The notes under the pieces are model-generated. The model worked only from the letters and a program-made list of their open reading frames with translations. It did no database searches and was not told where the DNA came from. Of a stretch of DNA of 36,988 bases, positions 1-7,921 are shown in pieces (positions within the stretch are counted from its first letter, which is position 1; each line of letters starts with the position of its first letter). Made by a program: the position numbers and the translations under genes. This DNA comes from Streptomyces huiliensis (lineage in GTDB: Bacteria > Actinomycetota > Actinomycetes > Streptomycetales > Streptomycetaceae), in contig NZ_JAIQLH010000151.1 of assembly GCF_020037025.1 (NCBI RefSeq), forward strand, positions 1 to 36,988. The letters run 5' to 3'.

Positions 1-2
1 CG

Positions 3-1190
3 GCCCCCGGCCGGCCCGCGGCCGGCCCGGTGCCGCTCCGGCTGCCGGCGCCCACCGGCCCGTACGCGATCGGTACGGTCGCGCTGCACCTGACCGACGC
101 CGCCCGGCCCGACCCGTGGCGGGGTGACCGGCGGCGCGAGCTGATGGTGACGTTCTGGTACCCGGCCGTCCCAGGGACGGGCGGCGCGGAGCCCGCGCCG
201 CACATGGAGCCCGCGGCGGCGGTCCACTTCGGCGGGGAGGACGGCATGGCCGCCCTCAACTACCAGGTGCCGCCGGGGAGTACGGACTGGCGCGAGACGC
301 GGAGCCACGCCCGCCCCGGCGCCCGGGTGCTGCCGGGCGGGCCCCGCCCGGTCGTGCTCTGGTCGTCCGGCACCGGCGACCCGCGGACCTGGGGCACCGG
401 CCTCGTCGAGGAACTGGCCTCGCGGGGCTACGTCGTCGTCACGATCGACCACACCTACGAGGCGTCCGAGGTGCGGTTCCCGGACGGGTCGCTGGAAGTG
501 TCCGTCCTGCCCGCGTACATGAAGGACCACCCGGACCTCGTCTACCTCACCCGCCATTCGATGGAGGCCCGGGTGCACGACGTGGGGTTCGTCCTCGGCC
601 GGCTGCACGCCCTCCGGCACGGCCGGACGGCGGCGGGCCGGCTGCCGCGCGGGCTGGCGGAGGCCCTGGACCTGTCGCGGACCGGGATGGCCGGGCACTC
701 CGCGGGCGGCTTCACGGCGGCCCAGGCGATGCGCGGTGACACGCGGCTCGTCGCGGGGGTGAACCTGGACGGGCAGATGCACTTCCCGAAGACGGCCGAC
801 GGGAAGGGGGTCGAGCTGAGCGAGGTGGCGGAGAAGGGGCTCGACCGGCCGTTCCTGCTGGTCGGTTCGGCCGCGGACGCGGACGAGAACCGGCCCTCGT
901 GGGACGCGCTGGTCGGGAACAGCCGGGGCCGGGTCCGGCGGCTGATCGTCCGCGACACCGCCCACGGGGCGTTCAACGACGCCGCCGCGCTGCTGCCGCG
1001 GCTGGCCGAGCGGGGCACGGTCCCCCGGGAGACGGTGACGAAGGTCGTTGGGGCGCTGCCGGCGGACCGGTCGGTCGCGATCACCCGGGCGCTCGTCACG
1101 GCCTTCCTCGACCGGCGGCTGCGGGACCGGGACACGCGGCCCGGGGACGTGCCGCCGGCCGGGTTCCCGGAGGTGGAGCGGGTCGGGTGA
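3..1190 (+). CDS. Alpha/beta hydrolase, PAF-acetylhydrolase/lipase-like, 5' end outside window
   Basis: This is an alpha/beta-hydrolase of the bacterial platelet-activating-factor acetylhydrolase/dienelactone-hydrolase type, expected to cleave ester bonds. The nucleophile elbow GHSAGG puts the serine at about residue 224, counted from the GTG at 30. A plausible acid is D247 (VNLDG) and a plausible histidine is H312 (DTAHGAF). The oxyanion-side beta strand reads PRPVVLWSSGTG. The frame stays open upstream of the GTG to the window edge with Ala/Pro/Gly codons, and the mature-like sequence starts at once (LPAPTGPYAIGTVALH). Relatives usually carry a secretion signal there. I therefore infer that the true start and signal peptide lie before base 1. 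A perfect 30-bp palindrome follows the stop. The substrate cannot be told from sequence. Confidence 0.8.
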   Translation, partial: APGRPAAGPVPLRLPAPTGPYAIGTVALHLTDAARPDPWRGDRRRELMVTFWYPAVPGTGGAEPAPHMEPAAAVHFGGEDGMAALNYQVPPGSTDWRETRSHARPGARVLPGGPRPVVLWSSGTGDPRTWGTGLVEELASRGYVVVTIDHTYEASEVRFPDGSLEVSVLPAYMKDHPDLVYLTRHSMEARVHDVGFVLGRLHALRHGRTAAGRLPRGLAEALDLSRTGMAGHSAGGFTAAQAMRGDTRLVAGVNLDGQMHFPKTADGKGVELSEVAEKGLDRPFLLVGSAADADENRPSWDALVGNSRGRVRRLIVRDTAHGAFNDAAALLPRLAERGTVPRETVTKVVGALPADRSVAITRALVTAFLDRRLRDRDTRPGDVPPAGFPEVERVG

Positions 1191-1194
1191 AGCG

Positions 1195-1224
1195 CGCGGG
1201 CCCCCGGCCGGCCGGGGGCCCGCG
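1195..1224. terminator. Bidirectional terminator-like hairpin
   Basis: A perfect 30-bp GC-only palindrome is centred at 1209/1210. It lies between the stop of the hydrolase and the convergent stop of the M4 protease gene. It can fold into a stem of about 13 bp from either strand. There is no T-tract, which is common for actinobacterial terminators. Confidence 0.7.
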
Positions 1225-1231
1225 GTCCTCG

Positions 1232-3052
1232 TCAGCGCTGGGCGGACGGGGTGTTGGCCTCGGTCACGTTGACCGCGGCCCAGGCGCGGTCGACGGCCTT
1301 GTACTCGGCGCTGCCGGCGCCGTGGATGTCCGCGGCGGCCTGGAGGGTGGCCTTGCGGGCGTCGTGGAAGTCGGTCGTCGAGACCATGTACCGGGTGAGC
1401 GCCCGGTAGAAGATCTGCTCCGCCTTGTCCCGGCCGATGCCCGTCACCGACTGGCCGTCGTAGGTGGGGGAGTCGTAGGAGAACTTCCCGATCGTCTTCT
1501 TGCCGCTGCCCTCGGCGAGCAGGTAGAAGGCGTGCGAGGAGACGCCCGAACCGGCGTGCACCTCACGGTCGTAGGACCCGGAGTCCCAGTAGTCGACCGT
1601 GCCCTCCAGCTTGTCCAGCGAGGGCTTGTCGAGGCGGCGCAGGAACTGCTGGTCCAGGCCGAGCTTCTCGCCGAGGAGGTAGTTCGGCGGGTTGCCGGCG
1701 TTGTTAGTGCGGAACTCCATGCCGGTGCCGAAGATGTCCGCGAACGACTCGTTGAGCGAGCCGGCCTCGCCGAACTGGTTGCCCTGCGCGTCCACCCGGG
1801 TCGGCTCGAAGCCGGCCGTGGCCGAGATGACGCCGTGGGTGAGCTCGTGGCCGGTCACGTCGAGCGCCACCAGCGGCTGCTTGAACGTTTCGCCGTCCCC
1901 GTCGCCGTAGAGCATGCACCAGCAGTCGGGCGACCAGAAGGCGTTGCCGACCTTGTTGCCGAAGTGCACCAGGGCGCGCGGGCCCACGCCGTCGTTCTTG
2001 ATGCCGTTCCGGCCGAAGGCGTTCTTGTAGTAGTCGAAGGTGCTGGTGACGCCGAACTGGGCGTCCACGGCGGCGCTGGTCGGGTCGGAGGCGGTGCCGT
2101 TGCCCCAGCGGTTGGTGCTGTTGGTGAACGCCTTGCCCTTGGTGAAGGTCTCGAGCTCCTGGCCGCCCGCGGTCCGGGTCTCGGCGCTGCCGCGGCTGAG
2201 GTCCTTGAGGGTGAAGGTGCTGCGCGCGGTCTGGGTGGTGACCAGCGGGACGGTGCCGTCGAAGATCGAGGCGCCGGTGCCGTTCGCCTGCGCGGGGTAG
2301 GTGGACGCCGCGCCGGAGCCGGCGGCCTTCGGGGTGGCGGCCGCGCCGAGGCGCGGGGCGGCGGTGCGGCCCTTGGCGCGCAGGGTGTCCTTGAGCTTGG
2401 GGGAGATGAACGCGTCGGTGAGCGGCGTGGTGGCGAGGACCTTGCCGGAGACGGCGTCCACGGTCACCGCGCGCAGGGCGCCCTTCTCGGCCGCGCGGCC
2501 GCCGGAGACGGTGACCCGGTAGGCGAGGACGGACTTGCCGCCGGTGGCGTCCACCACCAGCTCGGTCCGGCCCGCCGTGCCCTTGACCGCCTCGGCGGCC
2601 TTGGCAGCCGCCTGACGCTCCGACAGCTCCGGCTTGACCGACTTCACGGCCAGCCGGTGGCGCGCGGCCCGGGTCGCGCCCGCGAAGCCGCCCTTGGCGT
2701 CGAGGTGGACGACGAGGTCACCGCCGACCACCGGAACGCCCTTGTAGGCGCGCTCGAACCGGACGTGGCGCTTGCCCTCCGGGTCGACGAGGGAGTCCTT
2801 GACGGTCAGCGTCTCCTGCGGGCCGACACCGGTGACCTTGGCGTGGGCGACGGCGGCGGAACGGGCCGCCCGCACCACGTCGGCGCCGGCGGCCTGGGTG
2901 GCTCCGGAGCCGGGTCTCGCCTTGGCCACCGTCTTCGTCGCGCTCTGCGCCGGGGCCGGGGCGGCCACGGCACCGCCGGCCATGGCGGCCGCCGCGGCCA
3001 CCGCGACGGCGACGGTCAGTATTCGGCCAGGGGATGTGGGGGATGTACGCAC
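1232..3052 (-). CDS. Secreted M4-family (thermolysin-like) zinc metalloprotease
   Basis: This is an extracellular neutral protease precursor of 606 residues. Order: a signal peptide (about 1-35, basic start then an Ala/Val-rich core ending AAPAPA), an FTP/PepSY-type propeptide (about 70-210), then the M4 catalytic domain. The zinc site is visible as HELTH (H402, E403, H406) and the third ligand as E435 in GSLNESFADIFG. The catalytic-histidine region is VHAGSGVSSHAFYLL. The spacing from HEXXH to the glutamate (33) is longer than in thermolysin (24), through an inserted loop containing TRVDAQGNQFGEA. The start is GTG, preceded by a weak AAGGGC. The propeptide implies autoprocessing after secretion. 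The gene is monocistronic, with a candidate promoter at 3188-3216 and a shared terminator at its 3' end. Confidence 0.95.
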   Translation of the reverse strand: MRTSPTSPGRILTVAVAVAAAAAMAGGAVAAPAPAQSATKTVAKARPGSGATQAAGADVVRAARSAAVAHAKVTGVGPQETLTVKDSLVDPEGKRHVRFERAYKGVPVVGGDLVVHLDAKGGFAGATRAARHRLAVKSVKPELSERQAAAKAAEAVKGTAGRTELVVDATGGKSVLAYRVTVSGGRAAEKGALRAVTVDAVSGKVLATTPLTDAFISPKLKDTLRAKGRTAAPRLGAAATPKAAGSGAASTYPAQANGTGASIFDGTVPLVTTQTARSTFTLKDLSRGSAETRTAGGQELETFTKGKAFTNSTNRWGNGTASDPTSAAVDAQFGVTSTFDYYKNAFGRNGIKNDGVGPRALVHFGNKVGNAFWSPDCWCMLYGDGDGETFKQPLVALDVTGHELTHGVISATAGFEPTRVDAQGNQFGEAGSLNESFADIFGTGMEFRTNNAGNPPNYLLGEKLGLDQQFLRRLDKPSLDKLEGTVDYWDSGSYDREVHAGSGVSSHAFYLLAEGSGKKTIGKFSYDSPTYDGQSVTGIGRDKAEQIFYRALTRYMVSTTDFHDARKATLQAAADIHGAGSAEYKAVDRAWAAVNVTEANTPSAQR

Positions 3053-3187
3053 TGTTCAGCGCCCTTTGCGTCATGACGGCCCGGGGTGCCGGGCCGCTGG
3101 CGGGGGGCGGTGCTGTCACTCGTGCACCGCGGGAACCTGTGGTCCCGGGCAGACTGTGCAGCGCTTGGCATGCGCATGGAAAGACTG

Positions 3188-3216
3188 TTTACACGGTGTT
3201 CACAACAGTTGATCAA
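3188..3216 (-). promoter_or_regulatory. Candidate promoter of the M4 protease gene, overlapped by a palindrome
   Basis: On the minus strand TTGATC (3216-3211) is followed after 17 nt by TGTAAA (3193-3188), a reasonable -35/-10 pair about 135 bp before the GTG. The -35 lies inside the perfect 12-bp palindrome AGTTGATCAACT (3207-3218), which could be an operator. This AT-richer patch stands out in a very GC-rich window. Inference only. Confidence 0.4.
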
Positions 3217-3362
3217 CTTTTGACACGAAATCAACGGATAGTGAACGGTGGGCGACAGGTTGTCTTCCTGGCCCGCAAGACAGGCCAAAGAGCCACCGGG
3301 TTGCGCGAGTTCGGCGACCGTTCAGCATGTGGGACGACCGGTGACGCGGCGCACGCCCGCGA

Positions 3363-3788
3363 TCACACGCGGCGCGGCCAGTCGCCGCCGGGAACCCTGA
3401 TGCCCTCGGCGCGCAGCCGGCGGGCGACCCGCTCGGCGGCCAGGTACACCCACGCGCGGACGGACTCGCCGCGCTCGGTGCGCACGTCGCGCACCACCCG
3501 GTCGTAGAGGCTGCCGGGGTCCCCCGGGCGGTGGTCCTCCAGCACGTCGAGGGCGGCGAGTACGGCCGCGTACCGGCCGGGGACGAGCGTCATCAGCTCG
3601 CCCCGGATCTCACCGGCCGGCGCGGACACCGCGAACGGGTAGCCCGGCCCCTCGTACAGCACCGCGCCCGGCAGCCGGGCCGGGACCTCGGCGGTCGTCC
3701 GTCCGCGCAGGAAGAGGGGGTAGTTGCCGCCGCCGCGGCGCAGCGTGCCGTAGACGAAGACCGGCAGCGGCGCCTCGTCCCCCGCCAT
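3363..3788 (-). CDS. Gamma-glutamylcyclotransferase (AIG2/GGCT-like) family protein
   Basis: A 141-residue protein of the AIG2/GGCT fold. The family signature, FVYGTLRRGGGNYPLF near the N-terminus, forms the phosphate/carboxylate-binding loop in GGCT enzymes. The candidate catalytic acid is in the ALDVLEDHRPGDPGSLYDR stretch, where the family has an E/D close to an aromatic residue. Family members release 5-oxoproline from gamma-glutamyl amines or amino acids, but many bacterial ones have no proven substrate. The start is ATG with GGAGG just upstream. The gene begins 34 bp after the streptophobe gene on the same strand and is probably co-transcribed with it. A TAGGCT at 3820-3825 could also give it its own promoter. 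Confidence 0.85.
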   Translation of the reverse strand: MAGDEAPLPVFVYGTLRRGGGNYPLFLRGRTTAEVPARLPGAVLYEGPGYPFAVSAPAGEIRGELMTLVPGRYAAVLAALDVLEDHRPGDPGSLYDRVVRDVRTERGESVRAWVYLAAERVARRLRAEGIRVPGGDWPRRV

Positions 3789-3819
3789 CCCCCGCCTCCC
3801 TCCGGTCGCGCGCGCCGTC

Positions 3820-3825
3820 AGCCTA
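3820..3825 (-). promoter_or_regulatory. Possible -10 element (TAGGCT) for the GGCT-like gene
   Basis: On the minus strand the hexamer TAGGCT overlaps the stop codon of the streptophobe gene, 32 nt before the ATG of the GGCT-like gene. It fits the TANNNT -10 form common in Streptomyces. No convincing -35 was seen. Weak evidence. Confidence 0.25.
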
Positions 3826-5094
3826 ACCGGCGCCGTCCCGCCGCTCCCGGGCGCGGGCGAGCGGTCCGGCCACCACCCCCGCCAGCGCCCCCGCGACCAG
3901 ACCCCACAGCAGGCCCCAGCCCAGCAGCAGCGGCAGCCGGGGGTCCAGCCGGACCGCGCCGCCGAAGGCGTCCAGGTCGCCGAGGCCGAGCAGGGACAGG
4001 CCGTAGCGCGCGGAGATCCGTGTGAGCGAGCCGGCCGCGACCAGCGCCACGGCCAGGGCCGGCCCCAGCCGGAGCGCCTGCCGCCACCACGGCGCGGGGA
4101 AGCGGCGGGCCATCAGGAACGCGGCCGTCGCCACCGCGAGGGCCGCCGCGAGGGCCAGCACCCACGCCCGGTCGTCGTACCGGCCCAGCGAGCCCAGGTC
4201 CACCGTCGCCGTGCCGCCGCCCGGCTCCCGCAGTACCGCGGCGAGCGCGTACGGCACCGGCAGCCCGATGGCGTCGGGCACGTTACCCTCCCAGGCGCCG
4301 CCGAGGCCGGTGCCCAGGGCGAGCCAGGAGAGGTTGGGCAGGCCCAGCAGGAGGGTGGCCGCGGTCTCCGCCGGGTGCCCCCGGGTGCACAGCGTCACCA
4401 GCCCCACCACCAGCCCCAGCAGGACGTAGCCCAGCAGCAGCCCGAGCACCGCCCGCACCGGCGGGCGTACCGCGTCCTGGAAGCGGCGCAGCGGGGGAGG
4501 GAGCGGAGTGCGGCGCGCGGCGAGGACGACGAGCACGTACAGCACCAGCAGCCACAGCAGCCCCCGGCCCACCGTCACCGCCACATCGGCGCGGAAACCG
4601 ACCTCCGGCCGCACGTCCAGCGCCTCCCCGATCTCGTCCAGCAGCCCGCCGCCCAGCCCGATCCGGAAGGTGTGGCGCGCGGTCAGGGCCGGGACCAGCA
4701 GCGCCGGCACCCAGAGGACCGCCACCCGCACCGCGCGGCCCGCCAGCTCCCGCCCGTCCGGCGCCGGCCCGCGGCGCAGCGGTCGCAGCAGGGCCGCCAC
4801 CAGGGCGAGCGCCCCGGCCAGGGACACCGAGAGCGGGACCACCGCCAGGGTGGCACCCGTACGGCCGAAGGCCCCCGCGCCGCCGGTCAGTTCCACCGTC
4901 CCGCCCACGGCCGCCACCAGCGTCGCCGCCAGCACGGCGGGGAACGCACCGGACGGCAGCCCGCCGGCCCCGGCCGCCCACAGGCCCAGGGCGGCGGTGG
5001 CGACCATGGCGGCCACGGCGGCGGCCACCGCGCCGAACGCGTCCGCCCACGCCCGGACGGCTCCTCCGGAACGAGAGCTCCACACCTGACCCAC
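3823..5094 (-). CDS. Streptophobe-family polytopic membrane protein
   Basis: A very hydrophobic Ala/Leu/Val/Gly-rich integral membrane protein of 423 residues, with about ten predicted membrane spans separated by short Arg-rich loops. Its N-terminal half (LPSGAFPAVLAATLVAAVGGTVEL, then PLSVSLAGALALVAALLRPLRR) matches my memory of the streptophobe family, found almost only in Streptomyces and of unknown function. The frame is open up to 5298, but I chose the GTG at 5094. It is preceded by CAGGAG at normal spacing, the upstream stretch is Arg/Pro-rich and not membrane-like, and this start gives the usual length. The GGCT-like gene follows closely. Two CCGTATG repeats lie upstream at 5132-5152. 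Confidence 0.8.
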   Translation of the reverse strand: MGQVWSSRSGGAVRAWADAFGAVAAAVAAMVATAALGLWAAGAGGLPSGAFPAVLAATLVAAVGGTVELTGGAGAFGRTGATLAVVPLSVSLAGALALVAALLRPLRRGPAPDGRELAGRAVRVAVLWVPALLVPALTARHTFRIGLGGGLLDEIGEALDVRPEVGFRADVAVTVGRGLLWLLVLYVLVVLAARRTPLPPPLRRFQDAVRPPVRAVLGLLLGYVLLGLVVGLVTLCTRGHPAETAATLLLGLPNLSWLALGTGLGGAWEGNVPDAIGLPVPYALAAVLREPGGGTATVDLGSLGRYDDRAWVLALAAALAVATAAFLMARRFPAPWWRQALRLGPALAVALVAAGSLTRISARYGLSLLGLGDLDAFGGAVRLDPRLPLLLGWGLLWGLVAGALAGVVAGPLARARERRDGAG

Positions 5095-5131
5095 GCGCGC
5101 TCCTGCCTCGGACGGACGGCGGCTGACCTCC

Positions 5132-5152
5132 CCGTATGGCTCGAACCGTATG
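5132..5152. repeat. Heptamer direct repeat CCGTATG x2 between divergent genes
   Basis: CCGTATG occurs at 5132-5138 and 5146-5152, 14 bp start to start, within the 168-bp divergent gap between the streptophobe gene and the DUF998 gene. Paired heptamers like this can be activator or repressor sites. No bound protein can be named. Confidence 0.3.
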
Positions 5153-5262
5153 CCCGGGAACCGATTGCCACCCCTCTGCGGGGGCACTCGGGGGAAGCGG
5201 ACGTCCCGTTTGCGGGGGGCGAGGTCCCGGTACACACAATGAGGAACTGGGGTGGCGCGAAG

Positions 5263-6087
5263 ATGAACGACGGCACTGGCAGCAGTTGCCCCGACCACGG
5301 GAGGCAGGCCCTGTACGAACCTCCCTCCCCCGGCTCACGGCGGACCGCGCTCGCACCCGCCGGGCCCCGGCCCGCCCCGCCACCGGCCCGGCCACGGCGC
5401 CGCTCCCTCGTCCGTACCGTCGTGGCGCCCGCCCTGCTGCTCACGGCGGCCGTCGTCTACAACGACTGGCTGCTGGAGCTGGTGCTGCCCACCGGGCTCG
5501 ACCTCCGGCACTCCTACGTCAGCGAGCTCTACGCCGCCGACCAGCGCTTCCACGTCCTCTTCGGGGCCGCGGAACTCCTGGCCGCCGCCCTGGTGGTGGC
5601 CGGGGCGCTGCTGGCCAGGGACCGCCGGGCGGGGCCGGTGGCCGACGCCGGCTGGTGGTGCCTGGTCGCCTTCGGGATCTGCTCGGTGGCCGACGCGATC
5701 GTCCCCATGCGCTGCGCCCCCTCGGTGGAGCCCGGCTGCGAAGCCGTCAACCCCTGGCACACCACCACCAGCGGCCTGGTGCACGCCGCCCTGTTCGGCT
5801 CGATGTTCCTGTTCACGGTCGCGGCGGCCCGGGACCGGTGGCCCGTGCTGGGCCGCTGGACGCCCTGGGTGCCGGCCGCCGCCCTCGCCACCGCCGTCGC
5901 CACCGTGGGCCCGCTGTTCGGCCATCCGGGCTGGCACGGAGTTCCGCAGCGGGCTCATCTGGCGCTCGTCGGCGCGTGGTTCGTGCTGCTCGCGGCGGAG
6001 CTGCGCGGGCCGGTGGGGGAGCGGGGCGGGCCGGTGGGGGAGCGGGGCGGGAGGCCGGGAGCCCCGCCGTCGTGGCCGACCGTATGA
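5263..6087 (+). CDS. DUF998 domain membrane protein
   Basis: A polytopic membrane protein of 274 residues, DUF998 type, function unknown. A Pro/Arg-rich cytoplasmic head (about 1-50) precedes the first span (TVVAPALLLTAAVVY). The family-typical segment LRHSYVSELYA follows, with further spans about every 30 residues (six or seven in all). The C-terminal tail has an octapeptide duplicated exactly (GPVGERGG twice, DNA about 6008-6053). The chosen ATG (5263) follows GGGGTGG at workable spacing. An in-frame ATG at 5239 is an alternative and would add eight residues. Divergent from the streptophobe gene. A 13-bp-stem hairpin lies about 75 bp after its stop. Confidence 0.75.
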   Translation: MNDGTGSSCPDHGRQALYEPPSPGSRRTALAPAGPRPAPPPARPRRRSLVRTVVAPALLLTAAVVYNDWLLELVLPTGLDLRHSYVSELYAADQRFHVLFGAAELLAAALVVAGALLARDRRAGPVADAGWWCLVAFGICSVADAIVPMRCAPSVEPGCEAVNPWHTTTSGLVHAALFGSMFLFTVAAARDRWPVLGRWTPWVPAAALATAVATVGPLFGHPGWHGVPQRAHLALVGAWFVLLAAELRGPVGERGGPVGERGGRPGAPPSWPTV

Positions 6088-6164
6088 GACCCGGCTCACA
6101 GTCCGGGTGATGTCACGCTCCGGGGGCCCGTCCCCCTCTCAAGGGTGAGCACCACGGAGGGACG

Positions 6165-6196
6165 CGGTGGGGCGCCGGGAGAACGGCGCCCCACCG
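6165..6196. terminator. Strong bidirectional terminator-like hairpin
   Basis: A 13-bp perfect stem (6165-6177 with 6184-6196) and a 6-nt GGAGAA loop. It lies between the DUF998 gene and the convergent helix-turn-helix gene. The rest of the 6088-6415 gap shows no convincing gene. Confidence 0.7.
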
Positions 6197-6415
6197 GCAA
6201 CCGCACGGTCCCGCCGGCTCGGCGATCCGCGTGGGATCCGGGCCGGCGGCGGCCGTGCAGGCCCGCCCGCCGCCCGTGCGCCGGGAAATCCCCCGTCACC
6301 CGGCGCGGCGCGGCGGGCGGGGCGTTCTCCGCGCCTTTCGCTCGGATGCCACCGGCTTTCATTCCGGGTGAACGGTCGTGAAAGCGTGAAGGAATCGCGG
6401 AGAAATGCGGAGGGA

Positions 6416-6637
6416 TCAGGTTCCGGCGTCAGGGAAAGGAGAGGAACCGGCCGTACCGACATTCATGATTTCGGTGAGGTCGTAGAGGGCCCGGCGGCTG
6501 CTTCCGTACCGGGTGATCTTTCCCCGGCTGGACCATTTGCGAATGGTCGCGGGGGAGACCCCGGCGGCGAGCGCCGCGAGTTCGGTGGTGACGAGCCGGG
6601 TTTCCCCGTCGGCGTCCCCCTCGGCGGCGGCGGTCAC
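6416..6637 (-). CDS. Small MerR/excisionase-like helix-turn-helix protein (OvmZ partner)
   Basis: A 73-residue protein made almost entirely of a winged-helix/MerR-type DNA-binding domain. The helix-turn-helix reads TTELAALAAGVSPATIRKWSSRGKI, and the wing-like strand is TRYGSSRRALYDLTEI. It is probably a transcription factor or DNA-binding adaptor with no effector domain. Start choice: the GTG at 6637 overlaps the stop of the upstream OvmZ-like gene as GTGA, a clear sign of translational coupling. Longer in-frame starts would overlap that gene extensively. From memory, a small DNA-binding protein commonly follows OvmZ-type genes, including in the oviedomycin (angucycline) cluster. A role in controlling the neighbouring polyketide cluster is an inference. 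Confidence 0.75.
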   Translation of the reverse strand: MTAAAEGDADGETRLVTTELAALAAGVSPATIRKWSSRGKITRYGSSRRALYDLTEIMNVGTAGSSPFPDAGT

Positions 6638-7344
6638 GCGGCGCCCTCGGAACGGCCGGGTCGCCGCTCCCGCCGGAGGTTCCGCATGAGCGCGAGCCAC
6701 TGGTGCGGCAGCCAGGTGTGCCCGGCGGCGCACCGCACCTGCCCGACCCCCTTCGTCCCGGCCGCGGGGACCGGGGAGAGCGGCCGTTCGCAGCCCGGGT
6801 GGACGCAGCGGCCGAGGTCCTTGGCGAGCGAGGGCTTGACGTAGGCCGAACGCCGGGCGTGGTCGGCGGTGTCGAGCAGCTCCTCGACGAAGTCCCCGGC
6901 CGCGGCATGGCACAGCAGCCAGTCCAGGTGGACGAGGAGGAACGCGGCGAGCTCGGCCGGCCGCCGCCGCGGCGCGCCCGCCCCGCGCTCGTCCGCCACG
7001 AGCGCCGCCCAGGAGGACAGGGTGCCGAGGATCCGCGACCGCGTCGCCATCGCGCCCTCGTCGAGCGGCGGCCCCGAGGGGCGCCGGGGGCCGCCGACCG
7101 GCCGGAGCGGCCCCTGCCTGCGGGGGAGCAGGGCGGCCTCGCAGTCGGCGTAGATCTCCGGCAGCTCGCCGAGGCAGATCCGCAGCGCGCTCCGGCAGGA
7201 GGGGCACGGCCGCGGCGTACCGGGGCGGCGGTGCGGGAGGGTGTGGTGTCCCGTGCTGCAGGCGGTGGCGCGTGTTCCGGACGGGCCTGACGCGCGCGGT
7301 TCCGACGCGCGCGGTCCCGAAGAGCGCGGTCCTGAAGAACTCAT
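6634..7344 (-). CDS. OvmZ-like zinc-ribbon protein
   Basis: A 236-residue soluble protein. The N-terminus (about 1-45) is low-complexity Ser/Pro/Arg with repeated GPR(A/S)S units. The conserved part starts at CPSCRSALRICLGELPEIYADCE. A second cysteine/histidine cluster near the end (CVHPGCERPL, then RCAAGHTWLPHQW) looks like a zinc ribbon. The pattern matches proteins named OvmZ after the oviedomycin cluster, whose function is not established. The ATG at 7344 has GAGAAGGA almost abutting it, so spacing is tight and the true start could be slightly downstream. It is coupled by GTGA to the helix-turn-helix gene, and its promoter should lie in the 7345-8110 gap, back to back with the polyketide operon. 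Confidence 0.7.
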   Translation of the reverse strand: MSSSGPRSSGPRASEPRASGPSGTRATACSTGHHTLPHRRPGTPRPCPSCRSALRICLGELPEIYADCEAALLPRRQGPLRPVGGPRRPSGPPLDEGAMATRSRILGTLSSWAALVADERGAGAPRRRPAELAAFLLVHLDWLLCHAAAGDFVEELLDTADHARRSAYVKPSLAKDLGRCVHPGCERPLSPVPAAGTKGVGQVRCAAGHTWLPHQWLALMRNLRRERRPGRSEGAA

Positions 7345-7585
7345 TCCTTCTCCCGAGGCTCGTGGTGGGGTACCGGCGCGGGGGCGCGCACCGGGAGCGC
7401 CGCGCCCGGGAGTGGGATGGACCCCCGGAGCGGGCGGCGGCGGCATCGGTGAGCGGGTTCCGGGCCGCTTCCGGGACCGTCGCCGGAACGGCCACGGCGG
7501 ATTCCGCTTCCGCCGGTCCGCCGGCCGGTGAGTCCCGCGTTCCGGAAAAACCCGGTCGGGAAGGGAAATGAGCGTGCGACGTGCC

Positions 7586-7616
7586 GTACCAGATTTCCGA
7601 TCATGAAATCTGGAAC
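7586..7616. promoter_or_regulatory. Operator-like long palindrome
   Basis: CCAGATTTC (7589-7597) pairs perfectly with GAAATCTGG (7605-7613). After one mismatch, GT (7586-7587) pairs with AC (7615-7616). That gives 11 matched pairs around a 7-bp spacer. It is AT-rich against the background and sits in the divergent gap. It resembles a dimeric repressor site, but no TetR/MarR/GntR gene is in the window. Confidence 0.5.
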
Positions 7617-7728
7617 CCCCGTTTCTGGCCCCCGTGGCATCGCGCCCGAAGTCGGACCGGGCGGAACGATTCACCGCTCCCGAAGCGTGGGTGGGGCGGC
7701 GTGCGTTCCATGCGATGCAGGGTCGGAC

Positions 7729-7741
7729 CCTACAAGGACCC
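7729..7741. repeat. Short palindrome AGGGTCGGACCCT
   Basis: A perfect 13-bp dyad with a single central G, between the long palindrome and the candidate promoter of the polyketide operon. Its core GTCGGACC also occurs at 7651-7658. Possible accessory operator. Confidence 0.3.
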
Positions 7742-7886
7742 GAGGGTGTTGTCTACATGTATTCGGGCGGGAAAGCGGATTCCGACCCGCGGTCGCCGGA
7801 AGGGGAATGCGCGGGGCCGTTCCGGTGGTCCGGGAAGGCATTCCCGTTCCCTCGCGATCGTGTAATTCCCGGTTGAGCTGCGCTGT

Positions 7887-7921
7887 TTGACATGGAGTCA
7901 GCCGCACTGTCACGCTAATGG
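7887..7921 (+). promoter_or_regulatory. Candidate promoter of the polyketide operon
   Basis: A consensus -35 TTGACA (7887-7892) is followed by a weak -10 region around CACGCTAATGG (7911-7921). Spacing is 18 nt to CACGCT and longer to TAATGG. A good -35 with a poor -10 suggests the promoter needs an activator. The leader would be about 185 nt and would contain the two alternative hairpins at 7940-7973. Confidence 0.4.

Noticed and set aside
5095..5298. N-terminal extension of the streptophobe gene to an upstream ATG
   Set aside because: The extra 68 residues are Arg/Pro-rich and not membrane-like, overlap the start of the divergent DUF998 gene, and the GTG at 5094 has a proper ribosome-binding site.
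7528..7890. Small + strand genes in the control region upstream of the cluster
   Set aside because: The open frames have no ribosome-binding site, no recognisable family and cross the palindrome and promoter elements.
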